Shown here one piece after another: positions 35,740-48,529 of a stretch of 64,000 nt of DNA (positions are counted from its first letter, which is position 1; each line of letters opens with the position of its first letter). The notes under the pieces are model-generated. The model searched no databases. It was not told where the DNA came from and saw only the letters and a program-made list of their open reading frames with translations. The DNA is from Cristatella mucedo. Taxonomy: Eukaryota; Bryozoa; Phylactolaemata; Cristatellidae. Location of the stretch: NCBI GenBank assembly GCA_009760855.2, contig WPIO01000070.1:293001-357000 (forward strand). The letters are read 5' to 3'. The position numbers and the translations under genes are program-made.

Positions 35740-35908
35740 AAGGCCTGGCGATAGCCCGAGAGGACAGCATTTGCTCGCACTTCACGACCTTGAGGTCGTG
35801 TATTCGAATCCTGCCGCGAGCACTCCTTTGCTGCCAGCTGCAAGCAGTGGCGATAGCCGTTGAGGCTCTTCTGCCGCTATACAAATGAGGCCGTTAAATC
35901 TGCTAAGG
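35740..35908 (+). mobile_element. SINE-2
   Basis: Diverged head, hairpin CACGACCTTGAGGTCGTG, box B TATTCGAATCCTGCC, body GCAAGCAGTGGCGATAGCCG, end ATGAGGCCGTTAAATCTGCT. Confidence 0.8.
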
Positions 35909-36536
35909 CAGATGGTGAGCGCTGCATGCGCCTCACGCTGAGCGCGGTGTGGGCGCACGCCGTGCTGCGCAAGGCAGCAGCAGCGAACGCGAATCAGCCC
36001 TGTCTACAGACTAGCAGCCCCTCTCGCTAGGGCGCAGGCTGTGCACATCGGTGCACTATTGCGAACGCATTCTGGTTGGCTCGCGTCGAACTCAAGAACC
36101 GAAGCAGAGTGCAAGCCTATTTCAAGCCGCACTTCAGGCGCTCTGGCGGCCCTGGCGGCCGCGGTGGCGGCTTCGCGATTCGAAATGTAGCTGCATATCT
36201 GCTGCGACCGGCGAGGCCCCCTTCCCCGCTGGACCCTCAGCTGGGCGTACAGCTAACAGAAAAAAAGTGGCATCGCTGTGACGCAGGATGAATACGTGGC
36301 CGCGTGGGCATCGCGTGACAGCGAGTGTCGAGATCAGCACGGCTGTAATCGGCTCTCTATCTTCCAAGCAGGTTAACGGCGGGGATGGGGCTGTGGGGCA
36401 GCTCTCAAGCTCACGCTCTGCGCCCCCAGTCTCTCGCGAGAGTGCGCATGCATGCGCATGGAGAAGAGTCTCGTGGGAGAAAGAGAGAGGCGACAGACGG
36501 AAATAGGGAAATACCAAAAGGCATGACAGATTGCAG

Positions 36537-36583
36537 GGGAAGAGAGAGAGAGAGAGGAGAGAGAGAGAGGAGAGAGAGAGAGG

Positions 36584-36655
<72 letters not shown>

Positions 36656-36809
36656 GAGGGAGGGGGGGGAGAGAGAGAGGGGGGGGGAGAGAGGGGAGAG
36701 AGGGGGAGAGAGGGAGAGAGGGGGGAGAGAGAGAGAGGGGAGAGAGAGGGGAGAGAGGGGGAGAGAGGGGGAGAGAGGGGGAGAGGGGGGGGGGAGAGAG
36801 GGAGGGGAA

Positions 36810-36840
<31 letters not shown>

Positions 36841-36877
36841 GGGGAAAGAGAGGGGAGAGAGAGACGAGAGAGAGAGA

Positions 36878-36941
<64 letters not shown>

Positions 36942-36955
36942 AAGAGAGAGAGATG
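36537..36955. repeat. 420-bp polypurine tract (GA with GGGGGA blocks)
   Basis: Nearly pure purine on the plus strand, mixing GA dinucleotides with GGGGGAGAGA blocks; opens long RERERE frames that are not genes. Confidence 0.95.
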
Positions 36956-37480
36956 GAGGGATTTCTTTACTTATGCGTGGCTCTACTCTACAGCGTTACC
37001 CAGCATAGCTATCGCTGCTTTTACTTCGATGCTCTCCGTTTTTCGCATGGCCAACCAAAGCGCAGGGTCGCAATCCCCTTGATGACTTGTTCGTACGACT
37101 CCCCAGGACCGATATGTGCTTTGCAACAGCTTGTACTTATGTACTTTGTACAGCCATGTACAAAGTGTCCAGCTTTGCATCGAGCTGACATCTTGTTCAG
37201 ATGCGGATGACGATTGCATTCAGTTCTGCCGAAGTTCGAGTGGTAAGCTTGTTGATATACTACTGTTCAGCACTGCTACTATGGCCGTTTCAGAGGGATT
37301 CGAACTTTCTCCAGCAGCAAATAGCGTCCTGCTATCTTCATCACTCCTCTTGCCTAAACCAACTTCCTCATTTACAATGCGCATGCATGAATTTACCTCA
37401 GTGACAACTAGGTGACACTTGGCTAGCCAGAGCAGCCTTTGCTGACTGAGCCATTGATGGCTTTCTGGAGAAGAAACGTA

Positions 37481-37572
37481 AGTCTTGCTTCCTGTTTAGC
37501 ATACGTCAAGTACCTAGAAAGAGACGTAGTTGTCTTAGGATGCGATATTGATGGTATATAATTATTATTTTG
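37481..37572 (+). mobile_element. LINE-A/SINE tail, diverged
   Basis: CAAGTACCTAGAAAGAGACG, GTTGTCTTAGGATGCGATAT, short ATT end. Confidence 0.6.
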
Positions 37573-38071
37573 TGCAACGCCACAAAGGCTGGATGGTCGC
37601 TATGCCGGCGTGAGCTTTCTGTAATGCACGGTTATAAACAGACTTGATCTCCCGTAAAAAATGACAAAGTCGCAGGCATGGCTAGCTAGGGAGGTCATGG
37701 CCAACTCGGGAGGTCATAGCCAGCTCGGGAGGGCAGTCGAGAGAGCAGCACGGAAGTAGAAGCACGATGGGTGGACAGAATGTAACCTAGTCGTCGGCCG
37801 CAATGGCGGAGGAAGTACCCACGTGGGTCAGCAAGTAACTATGAAGCGATTCAGCAGGCAACTCTAGGCCAGCAGCACTGAATTTCAAGGTAGGACGAAA
37901 TTTTGCATTCGGATACCAAGACAGATTCCACATAAATAAGAATATAGGCTCGCTCTTCACATTTATTATTGGCCACGGTAGCTCCATGGCAGCCTGTTTA
38001 AGAGCTGTCACCATTCAGATTTTGGTAACCGTGGTAACCCTGGGGAGTTAGGAAGAGTTGGGATTGAAAGA

Positions 38072-38490
38072 CCATCCCCAGATCCCTAGATCCTGGGATA
38101 GATCTCCAGATCCTGGGATGGATACCCAGATCCTTGGATGGATCTCCAGATCCTGGGATAGATCCCCAGATCCTTGGATGGATACCCAGATCCCGGGATA
38201 TATCCCAAGATCATGGAATAGATCCCCAGATCCTGGGATATATCCCCAGATCCTTGGATGGATACCCAGATCCCGGGATATATCCCGAGATCCTGGAATA
38301 GATCCCCAGATCCTGGGATATATCCCCAGATCCTTGGATGGATCTTCAGATCCTGGGGTAGATCCCAAGATCCTGGAATAGATCCCAAGATCCTGGAATA
38401 GATCCCTAGATCCTGGAATAGATCCCTAGATCCTTGGATGGATCCTCAGATCCTTGGATGGATCCCTAGATCCTTGGATGGATGCCCAGA
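38072..38490. repeat. 20-bp satellite-like array (GATCCCCAGATCCTGGGATA)
   Basis: About 21 units of 20 bases with two main variants, ending in GGGATA or TTGGATG. Each unit contains two GATC sites and a partial palindrome (CCAGATCCTGG). The right half is more irregular. No stop arises in some frames, giving IPGSGD-type artefact peptides. Confidence 0.92.
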
Positions 38491-38994
38491 CCCTGAATGC
38501 ACACGATCCCTTCGATCCAGCGATGCGATCCCGATAAAACAAAATTGAGAGGCTACGAATAACGGGGCCCCGATCCCTCCCGTCCCGTGGCCTGGTCCCC
38601 GATTCTCGTCGTTGGAACGCCTGTCCGCATGTCGCTCGGGCAAAGATCCCACTCCGGCGATCCCACTCCGGCTTCCCAATCCAATCCACGCCCGTCCAGC
38701 AGTCTTCGCTGCCCCACTTCAGCGATTCCTCACAGCGACTCCCCTAGCCGGCCGTCCCACTCCAGCAGTCCATTGCCATGCATCTCCAGCTATCCCACCC
38801 CAGCAGTCCATCGCTATCTCTTCAGCCTAATGTCTGTATTTTATTACGCCCAATCTATGTACAATCGTAGGATCCCCAATCACCAAAGCCACTGAGTAGT
38901 TTGAGGGCTACATACATATCTAAGGGCGTACATAAGCACAGAGTCCTCGTGGTTTCTCAAAGTTACACTATGCGAAGGTAAAGTGCCACTAAAG

Positions 38995-41295
38995 TGAGAT
39001 GGGCAAACTACGGCCCGTTGGGCTTTTCAATCCGGCCCGCCGAACTCGTCCACGTTATATTATTAAATTAAATTTCATTATATAGACACCTCAATCATTT
39101 TACCTAGCTGTAATTCCCATCTTTCCCCAGCAGATGGCGCACCCCGAAGATATAGGCCATTGAGTGTGGTGCATAATGTTTACTTTCAACTTCATTTTGT
39201 CGCTTTGTACTTTCAGCCCTTCGGTAAAAATGAGCGGACCGAAGAAAAGAAAAGTAGACAGTGAGTGCCGACTGCTCAATAAAGAGGGGAAAACACAATA
39301 TTTTTTCACTGAAGTCCGATCAAACAGCTGTATGTCTGATATCCAAGAAACTGTAGCAGTGTTTAAAGAATACAACATTAGCCGTCATTTTGCCACAAAA
39401 CATGCTAACTACGCCAGTCAACAGTCTCCACAAGAACGGGTGGCTACAGCTCAGAGATTGGCGGCTAATTTACAGACTCAGCAAAACCTTTTTCATAGAC
39501 AAACTGCGATTAAGGAGTCAAGTACTAAGGCAAGTTTGTTGCTGGCATTCAAATTAGCAGAGGCCAGTAAGCCTGTCTCTGAAGCGAATTTTTAAAAGAA
39601 TGCATGGTTGAGACAGCAGGTCTCTTGTGTCCGGAGAGCAAAGGCAAATTTGAAAAAATCAGTTTATCACGCAGAACTGTGACTCGCCGGTGTGGAATTG
39701 ATGGGCGAAGATGTAGCCAGCAAATTAAACAAAAAGGCGGAGTCCTTCAAGTTTTATTCACTTGCACTGGATGAAAGTAACGACTTAAAAGACACTGCTC
39801 AGCTCCTAATTTTTATCCAAGGGACTAGGGACAGTTTTGAGGTCACAGAGGAATTTTTTACCACGGAGCCCATGAAAGAAAAAACGAGGGGAGAGGACTT
39901 GTATAACCAGGTGTCTGCTGTCATCGAGAGAATGAAGCTACCTTGGAGTAAACTTGCCAATGTCACCACGGATGGATCGCCAAATTTAACTGGGAAAAAC
40001 GTTGGGCTGCTAAAAAGACTGCAGGAAAAAGTAAAAGAGAAAAATTCTGATCAGGATGTTGTTTTCCTTCACTGCATCATTCATCAGGAAGTTCTGTGTA
40101 AGTCTAATTGCAGCTAAATCATGTCGTGAATCCAGTCGTAAAAATGTTAACTTTATACGAGCAAGGGTACTTCAGCATCGTCAGCTTATTGCGTTCTTGG
40201 AAAAAACCGATGCAAATCACCAGGACGTACTTTACCACTCTCGTGTGCGCTGGCTAAGTTTGGGCAAAGTTTTTCAAAGACTGTGGGAGCTGAAGGAGGA
40301 GATCACTGCATTTTTTGAGTTAATGGGGAGATCCGACGAATTTCCCGAGCTAAGGGACAGGAACTGGCTTTGTGACTGCGTTTGCTGTGGACATACTTTC
40401 GCACACGAATGAGCTGAACACCAAGCTAAATGGGGAAAATAAATTTGTGCACGACATGTACACAAATGTTAGGGCCTTCAACTCCAAGCTGACTCTTTTC
40501 TCCAGCCAAATTTAAAACAAATCCTTCTCTCATTTCCCCACACTAGCCATGCAGAAAGAGGCGACCCGAAACGCGAGGAAATACAGCAAATCACTGGACG
40601 ACCTGAATAAAGAATTCTGCCATCGTTTCTGTGACTTTCAAAAAATTGAAAAGTCACTTCAGCTGGTGTCCTTCCCCCTGTCACAAGACCCTGAGACAGC
40701 ACCGCAGTAGCTGCAGTTGGAACTGATAGATCTTTAGTCTGACTCTGTATTGAAGGAGAGGTTCAACTCTCTTAAACTGAACGACTTTTATGCTTCTCTT
40801 AACGAAGCCACGTTTCCAAACCTCCGGAGGATGGCACGAAAGATGCGGACGTTGTTTGGCTCAACCTATGTGTGCGAACAGAATTCAGCATCATGAACAT
40901 CAACAAAGCCTGTCACAGATCCAAGTTGACTGACCAACACGTCGGATCTATCTTGAGAATTGCCACAACAAATATAACGCCAGACATTGATGCACTTTCA
41001 AAAAAAAGGAGACCAACAACAATTTTCCCACTGAAACTGAATGGGAGTTTATTACTACGCTATTACATTGATAAATTTGTAAAATAATGTGTACAATAAA
41101 CTAAGCACAATGGTGTTTTGCTGCCTGTCAAAGGCCAAATCTTTTCATGTAGTGGTTTTTACATGTAATTTATATTAGTTAACATTCGTTCATATTAGTT
41201 CACACAAACACACCATTCTTCTATTCTGGCCCGGCCCCTCTGTCAAATTTTAGAAACCATTGTGGCCCGCGAGTCAAAAGGTTTGCCCACCCCTG
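38995..41295 (+). mobile_element. hAT DNA transposon, full length but inactive (GTF2IRD2/Charlie8-like group)
   Basis: The right end, read inward on the minus strand, starts CAGGGGTGGGCAAAC, a classic hAT terminus. The left end is a decayed copy, TGAGATGGGCAAAC, at 38995. GGCCCG-rich subterminal sequence follows at both ends. The flanks CACTAAAG (38987-38994) and CACTGATG (41296-41303) agree at 6 of 8 bases, as expected for an old 8-bp hAT target duplication. The 2.3-kb interior is one broken transposase gene. The mutated left end and gene lesions argue that the copy is immobile. Confidence 0.85.
39230..41087 (+). pseudogene. hAT transposase pseudogene with N-terminal BED-finger remnant
   Basis: The product would be the DDE-type transposase of the surrounding hAT element, closest by eye to transposon-derived proteins of the GTF2IRD2/ZBED type. 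The probable start is MSGPKKRKVDSECRLLNKE at 39230. A BED-type zinc finger follows (ETVAVFKEYNISRHF...H) in which the CxxC half is damaged while the histidines survive. The core has SLALDESNDLKDTAQL and VTTDGSPNLTGKN, the region of the catalytic aspartates, then VVFLHCIIHQE. A third frame carries HSRVRWLSLGKVFQRLWELK. The C-terminal dimerisation part reads MNINKACHRSKLTDQHVGS near 40893. Lesions seen: a stop and frameshift at about 39595, another frameshift near 39690, a +1 shift near 40090, another near 40390, and in-frame stops near 40513, 40708 and 40735. All parts are collinear on the plus strand. Confidence 0.87.
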
Positions 41296-41990
41296 CACTG
41301 ATGTGACCATTGCAATATCTTGCGAGGTGTATTCGTTATCTGTCGAGCGCAGGCCTTGAGGGGAAAGCCTCGATGAGCCCATTCGCAAAGCCGATGCATT
41401 CGCTCGATGGTCTGGTATAATTTTTGCCTATACATGCAGTGTATACAAGCCATTTTCTTACTTGATATAATTCAAAAGCAAAGCGGGATTTCAATTCTCC
41501 CTTCGCAAAGAAATGGAGAATGCTGAGCGCAGTCTGAGTCCAATCGCTCGGCCTTTCTCCTTTTGTCCTACAGAAGCTCACGGGGCAAGTAGGTAACAGG
41601 TTAAATAGATAGTTGGCCGAAGAAGGTAATAGCTTAATTATGCAGGTTAAAAGCTTATCACTCTCTCACTCACTCACGAAGCAGCGGCACGATGATCCTC
41701 TCCATTCACGGCGATTCGTGCTTCCAAGCGTACCTACCGGCCTCACGGAGTTAACTCCAATGATCATTAATTAGCTACCCCAAGCTCTCTCGTCGCTCAG
41801 ATATGCTCTGTGAAAGTCGGCACGAGTTTGATCTTCATGTTGTGATTATGAACAGCTAGTGAACATGTTCAGATCTTTATGGGCACTGATTGGGGACAAT
41901 TGGAATATGAGAACTAGGAAGTACACCCCTACGTGCGGGAGCACTCTGCTTCGTGGGTGTGAGTGAGCATGAGAGCAAGTGAGTTACGAG

Positions 41991-42485
<495 letters not shown>

Positions 42486-42562
42486 AGGTGGCGACATAAT
42501 GGGAAATGACACGGAGAAAGATTAGGCTGAGAGACGATATCCTCAAGAGATGAGAGAGATAT

Positions 42563-42605
42563 AATAGCACCTCAACCACTGGGCCAAACCAGAGCGGCAG
42601 AGATC
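42563..42605 (-). mobile_element. SINE-1 head fragment
   Basis: Reverse complement of GCTCTGGTTTGGCCCAGTGG TTGAGGTGC, adjoining the large GA tract. Confidence 0.6.
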
Positions 42606-43111
42606 TATGGAGAGAGGGAGATAGGCAATGAGATCAATGTCAGGAGATATCGTGACGAAAATCGATGCGATGCTGTCAGTTATGAGAGGTGCCAAAAACT
42701 GGCTCAACGAGGAATCCGAGTCCATCGCAGCTATGGCCGCGGTAGGTCGAAACAATAAGCAGCCGCCCAGGCAATCGCTGGGCAATCGCTCTGCCTGCTG
42801 CGTCGGGCGGTAACCGATGGTTACCAATCAAACCTGTCGCCGGCGCGTCATCTAGGATCCTAGCGAGAACAACGATGTCTTTTAGACCTCTTCAAAAGCG
42901 GTGTGCGGAAACTCAAGAGGAAATCACGCGGTCCGATCTGACGGCCACCTGCTACGGCGCCACCAGTACTGATACCTGGCCAATCGTTCGACAGAGCGAC
43001 TTACCCAACAGCGAAGGCTTGCTTGGGTTCAGTTCCCGGCAAGGACGGAAGTCAATGAGCACTATTGCACGTCTTTTGTGCGCCAATGTAAGAAGCTGAT
43101 AGCGAGAGTTT

Positions 43112-43240
43112 GAAGCTGGTTTGGCCCAGTGGTTAAGGTGCTCGCCCCGACCAACCCGAGGTCGTGGGCTCGAGTCCCAGTGCGTATGTGAAGCGCCTGA
43201 ATAGAGATTAAGTTCTCTAAGGGTGCTATACTAGTGAATT
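43112..43240 (+). mobile_element. SINE-1
   Basis: Full length: AAGCTGGTTTGGCCCAGTGG, GCTCGCCCCGACCAACC, GGTCGTGGGCTCGAGTCCC, AGAGATTAAGTTCTCTAAGG GTGCTATACTAGTGAATT. Confidence 0.9.
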
Positions 43241-44084
43241 ATATTTTTAATTGTATTTTATATTAACGTTATTGCACAGCTCGCATTCGATCTGGAAGTG
43301 AGGGGTTGTCTAAACAGTGCGGACAACTAAAGATCTAGTAACAAGTCAGGCGGCCATTTGGACAGGGCTCCATCGAAAATAGGGCTGACCAAAATTGCTA
43401 ATTGATTATCGACGAATTCGCGCCGAAAAATGCGTACAGATAGAACTGTTAAAAGAAAAATAAATTCTGCTATATTTAGTTCAGTTATAATAGTAGGTAA
43501 TTATTAGGTTTTAATAAATGAAAACTAATTAATGTAAATCAGTAATTTTCATCGTTTGTCATCCTCCTACCGTTTACACATTAGTCAACCATTTCCGTCG
43601 TGAACAAGACCTGACAGAACTGACCAAGAGTCGTAGACATAGCGGAATTTGCAGCCAGGCAGCCACCAAGTCTAAATGCATTCAACAATTTAAGGCATCT
43701 TCTGCGATTCTTCCAACGTAGAATGGGGGTTATCTTAAGGGCTAATTTGCACGCAGTATCTCATAATATTGAAATTTAAATTAAATATGATTTCATTGAG
43801 ACTTTATAGGAAATTTTCAATGCACAGAGTTGTGTGCTACTTAAATTTATTGTGATATTATTAGATTGCGCTTTTCATCTCGTTTTTGTCGATCTCGAAT
43901 TTATCGGCGAGGTTATGACGTCGAAATTTTGTCGGTGCGAATTCGTCTTTCGTGTACTTGTCAGGTCATACTCTGTCTCGTGTGTCTATTTGTCTAAACT
44001 AATCTCTTTCCATCTCTTTTCCTCCAAAGATCTCTCGTCCTATCTCTCTTTCTCCGTCTTTCTATTTCATTTCATTAGTTGAAG
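43241..44084. other. AT-rich unique DNA; nothing recognised
   Basis: Low-GC sequence with no repeat family or coding signal that I can identify. Confidence 0.5.
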
Positions 44085-44120
44085 TTTCACCCTCCATCTC
44101 TCCCTCCCTCTCTCTATTTT

Positions 44121-44165
<45 letters not shown>

Positions 44166-44168
44166 TTT

Positions 44169-44199
<31 letters not shown>

Positions 44200-44300
44200 C
44201 TTGTCTCATCATCTGACCACTCTCTCTCCCCCTCTTTCTTTCTTTCTTCCTTTATCTCTCTCTCTCTCTCCCTCTCTCTCAATCTCTCCCTCTCTTAGCT
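44085..44300. repeat. CT-rich pyrimidine tract
   Basis: CT runs with TATTTTTCTC and CTTTCTTTCTT interruptions. Confidence 0.93.
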
Positions 44301-45385
44301 TAGCAAGCAGAGGGTAGATCGGCTCACTTTCAAATGCATGCGTTGTACTTGCAGCGAATTCGGTTCAGGAGTTAGACGTAATACTCGGTTCAATGTCAGA
44401 GGTATTGGAGCTTGGCTACAGATGAGGAAATAGTGTTCATTACTGGTCATTATCATTACTACTAGTGGCAATACTCGTAGTATACTCAGTAAAGTTTTGA
44501 TAAAGCAATCTTTGGTCAAAAAGCTGCTACTATGAAAAACAACGCTCGCAACATATTAAATGGGAATTTCTCATCTGAAGCCATGCGGTGGCAGAGTCGA
44601 GAAAATAGGACAACATAATTTTAAATCCTGATTGTTAAAACTGTAGGTCGCTTGTTATGGTTAGCACTGGTTAATCTCGCCTGTTTCGCGAAATATAGAA
44701 TGGGTTTAAAAAAAGGATAAATATCTAGGCATCTTTATTGCTAGAAAGCTCCGTCAAGGCTACAGCCCCCTCTACAGAGACCAACACTTGGCGAATCTGC
44801 TTGGAAGTTGACAATGAAGCTGCAAAGGCATGCCTCTTGGCACGTGTCTTTTATCTATAATTTCAAATATAAAGCCGTTCTAAAGAGAGTGATAGACTTC
44901 TCGAACATCAGACCCTAAACTGTCTGAAAAAACCTGCCACACCGGATATTTTGAGGGCCTGTAGCTTTGCATCGTCGGGTCGCAGCTCAGCGTCGGTGCC
45001 TCATTAATGAAAAGAAACTGGCTGGCCATCACGAGGAGAGGCAGCCCCCAGAATGCACTCCTCGATGAGGAGAGGCACCCTTCGGGATGACCGCTCCTGG
45101 ATGGTGTACAACAGTGCTGTGTACAGAGGAAACAGCGTGGGTCCCTTGGCCGAAACATCAGGAAGCAGTGCGAGAGGCTGGCCGCCAAGAAGGGCCTTCT
45201 TCACAGCCTTCTTCAAAGGCTGGCCTTCTTTCAAGTATCTTTTTTCTATTCTTTTTCTTGATCTAGGATTCTTTCTAGGAACGTGCCTCAGACTGGTCGC
45301 CATAGATGTGCGACCGAGCAGGCGAATGTGTCCTCTTATAAAATACGGAGCTGAAAATCCGATTTGGAGCGCTTGATGCATCTTT
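44301..45385. other. Intergenic DNA with a 125-codon minus frame of unknown nature
   Basis: The minus frame 45004-45381 is basic in its middle (RKNPRSRKRIEKRYLKEG). I do not recognise it, and a second frame overlaps it. Not called as a gene. Confidence 0.35.
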
Positions 45386-45860
45386 GACGTCTTTACTTCT
45401 GCAGCTCACTAATTGCCGGTCTCTCGGCCTGGGCCATCACGCGCTTACAGTTGGTGCCAAGCCTATCGTGAACGAAGTTGCCACGTCACTGCAATTCTTA
45501 CCGACATGCACCGGTTCCCTATTAAACAGCGTGTCGACTTCAAGTATTTGTCACTCACTTTTAGGTTCCCTCATTCTCTTATTCCAGCCTACCTAAACAG
45601 AATTTCTTTTATAATCAGTTTAAGCATCATACAACCTCCTCTTCTGGCTCACGTCGTTTAGCTTGGCATTGAACCGACATCAAATCGTTTGGGGACAATC
45701 GCCTTAAGTTTGGCTCGCCAAGCCTGGAACTCACTCCCAACAAACGTCACAAGATTCCCTGACTCGTCGACTCATTTAGAAAGAAGCAAAAAGCGAAAGT
45801 TTTCGTCACACCTTCGATGGGTCCGTAAGCCTGCTCTAGCTTGAAGCGATCGCCGCTGCT
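45386..45860 (+). pseudogene. LINE-A-like ORF2 C-terminal remnant
   Basis: Frames show HVTAILTDMHRFPIKQRVDF, KYLSLTFRFPHSLIPAYLN and later RQAWNSLPTNVTRFPDS, matching the LADLHWLPV...AWNSLPT blocks, with frameshifts. No ATT tail follows. Confidence 0.68.
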
Positions 45861-46047
45861 GCGAGCGTCTTATTTAATATTGCCCTAGGTAACTAACAGG
45901 ATGCTGTAAGAACGCTTTGTGGAGGACATAATACTTCTCACTGGCTATGACTCATTTTCAAAGAATATTCTGGGCGCCATAGCCAGCTGCAAGAGGCACA
46001 GAGTCCGCCAGCGCTCGGCCGGAACTGGAGTCGGCTGCTTGCGAAAC

Positions 46048-46104
46048 TACTCGGCCCTGATTTACAACTACTCGGCCCTGATTTACAACTACACGGCCCT
46101 GACC
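46048..46104. repeat. 21-bp triplication
   Basis: TACTCGGCCCTGATTTACAA occurs twice and a variant (TACACGGCCCTGACCTGC) once in tandem. Confidence 0.85.
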
Positions 46105-46584
46105 TGCGATCATGTTTTCAGTGCAAAAACTTTAGCAATTCGTCCATAACAGACGAACCCAAAAGACAATTCGATCTAGAGTTTCTGTGGCCAGCGCCTG
46201 TGCAATTATGATTGATTCTGAATTCTGATTGATGTGCTGATTATCGCGAAATATGGCCATTATTTTGGGCTTAAGATTCTATAAATTGCTCAAGAAATTG
46301 CTAGCTAATTATTGGCGTTCAATTACTGCATAGTGGCTAAACTTTCGAAACCTTAAACTCATGCCGGCTCTCTCTGTAGAGTACCATAAATCAATCTGAT
46401 ATGTCCGCATTTTATTTACCAACACTTTCGCGATAATAAAATTTTACGTTTAGGCACACCCGTGAGGTAAACTTACTAAGCCATTGAATTTCTGTGCACA
46501 ATAATGTGACGAATACAAGAAGCTGTTTTTCTTTTAAAGGAGTCTCGAAATCTTTTGCGGTGGTCAGCAGTTCAGAATGATTGT

Positions 46585-46633
46585 ACCTTCTTAGCATTGA
46601 CCTTCTTAGCACTGACCTTCTTAGCACTGACCT
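46585..46633. repeat. 15-bp triplication
   Basis: TTCTTAGCACTGACC in three tandem, nearly identical units. Confidence 0.85.
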
Positions 46634-46838
46634 CGATCGATGTTCATATTAAGGCACAGGATTCGACAGTAGTCACGCTGTGAAAAAAGTGGTTAGCTGA
46701 AGATTCGTTCGGAGCGGTGCGAATTTTCTAGATAGCACGCCGGGAAGGGTAGAGAAAAAATGGCAAGCAGGAACGTGGCGCCGCAGATTAATATCGGTTA
46801 AGGCTGCTGAGCTAAACAGGGCCAGGGCAGAGAGTGAT

Positions 46839-47192
<354 letters not shown>

Positions 47193-47964
47193 GGGGAGAT
47201 GTATGGGTGCCGTCGAGTATGTGTGCCGTTTCTTTAAGCTTCATAGAGAAGGATCAGAAGAAAAGATGAAAAAAGTGCAAAATGGGGCAATTTCACGATT
47301 ATAACGACTGCATTGTGTGACTTTAAGTGAATTACGATCAAGGCTTATTTCAAAGAGTTCTTGATCAACCACTGACAGCTCATTAGCATATGACAGCATT
47401 TGAACGAACTAGTCCTGAGAGTTTAGATAGGTATATCGATGTCTTAATGCAGGAGGCAATATCTCAATTGAAGAGTCGCGACTAATCAGCAGTCTTCTGA
47501 AAGGAATTCTGAAAACGGTAGCTACGAGTCTGGAACTGTGGCACGCCAGTAGCGGCAGCAGGATTAGACGTAGTGATGTCAATCTAGAAGATATCAATCG
47601 TGGCGATAAGGCAACCGATGTAGTACAGGCGCAGCTCTATTGGATGATCCTCGCGCTGAAGTCGGGAGAATCGACATATGTCCTTAGATATCCAAGTTTA
47701 TCATAATACTTGGAATCATAGAAATGGCTGCTGGTAAAGAGGAAGGTGGCTGGTACTTTCGCTTCGACTAACGATGTTAGGACCGAAGTGCTCTTCCTGC
47801 ACTAGCTGCAGCTTGCACTGGTAGGGCCTGGAGTACTGCTGTATCACGCTTCCCTTTGCAACCGTGCAACCCGCTGTTATGCTTACGGACTGCTGTTCCT
47901 GAAATTGGAATGCTGAAGTGGTTGGATGACCTTGAGCATATATATATATATATATATATTCATG

Positions 47965-48026
47965 TGTATAGTGGCCTAAGAGAACTTAGTCTCTATTCAG
48001 GCACTTCACATATTACTCGGAGAACT

Positions 48027-48089
<63 letters not shown>

Positions 48090-48107
48090 GGTGCTTTACA
48101 TTTGCTT
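47965..48107 (-). mobile_element. SINE-1 tail next to LINE-A tail expanded by a CT microsatellite
   Basis: The left part is a SINE-1 tail (GGCCTAAGAGAACTTAGTCT). The right part is a LINE-A tail in which the normal CTCTTTCTAGG has become a run of about 60 CT bases (48029-48089) followed by CTAGGTGCTTTACATTTGCT. Confidence 0.75.
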
Positions 48108-48363
48108 GACCAACATCTTAGTAAAGTACTTAGAAGCACACACAAGGTCTTACGAATGACAGCACGTTTACTTTTAGCATTTGCTTTCTCAAACCGGCTT
48201 GGAGTTTTTTTTATAATTTGCTGAGTGTCAGTGCTTAATGGGCTTATCCCTTGTGAAAGTCCATGGTCTCATACACGAGGATCCCTAAAGTGACGCTCGC
48301 TGTACCGGATGCTTTCCTACTCTGGCACGATGCTGCTGACGGTGTCTATGAAAAAAAAATGCC

Positions 48364-48529
48364 AGCTGATTCAACAGCCTCTTTTGCATAGAAACAGAAG
48401 AGCCGTTACGGCTATCACTACCGCTTGCAGCGGCAACAAAAGATCGCCCACCGCAGGATTAGAACCCACGACCTCGGAACTGTGGTCGTGAAAAGCAACC
48501 GCCTTACCTAGTGTGCCATAGCGGCTCGC
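48364..48529 (-). mobile_element. SINE-2
   Basis: Reverse orientation: CTGATTCAACAGCCTCTTTT, GGATTAGAACCCACGACCTC, ACCGCCTTACCTAGTGTGCC ATAGCGGCTC. Confidence 0.85.

Noticed and set aside
38072-38490. CRISPR-like array
   Set aside because: Units are contiguous 20-mers without unique spacers, in animal DNA.
42955-43090. Possible third tRNA-like SINE (GGGTTCAGTTCCCGGC)
   Set aside because: Only one box B-like motif, with no second copy in the window.
45004-45381. 125-codon minus frame with basic segment
   Set aside because: No motif recognised, another frame overlaps it, and there is no splice or homology support.
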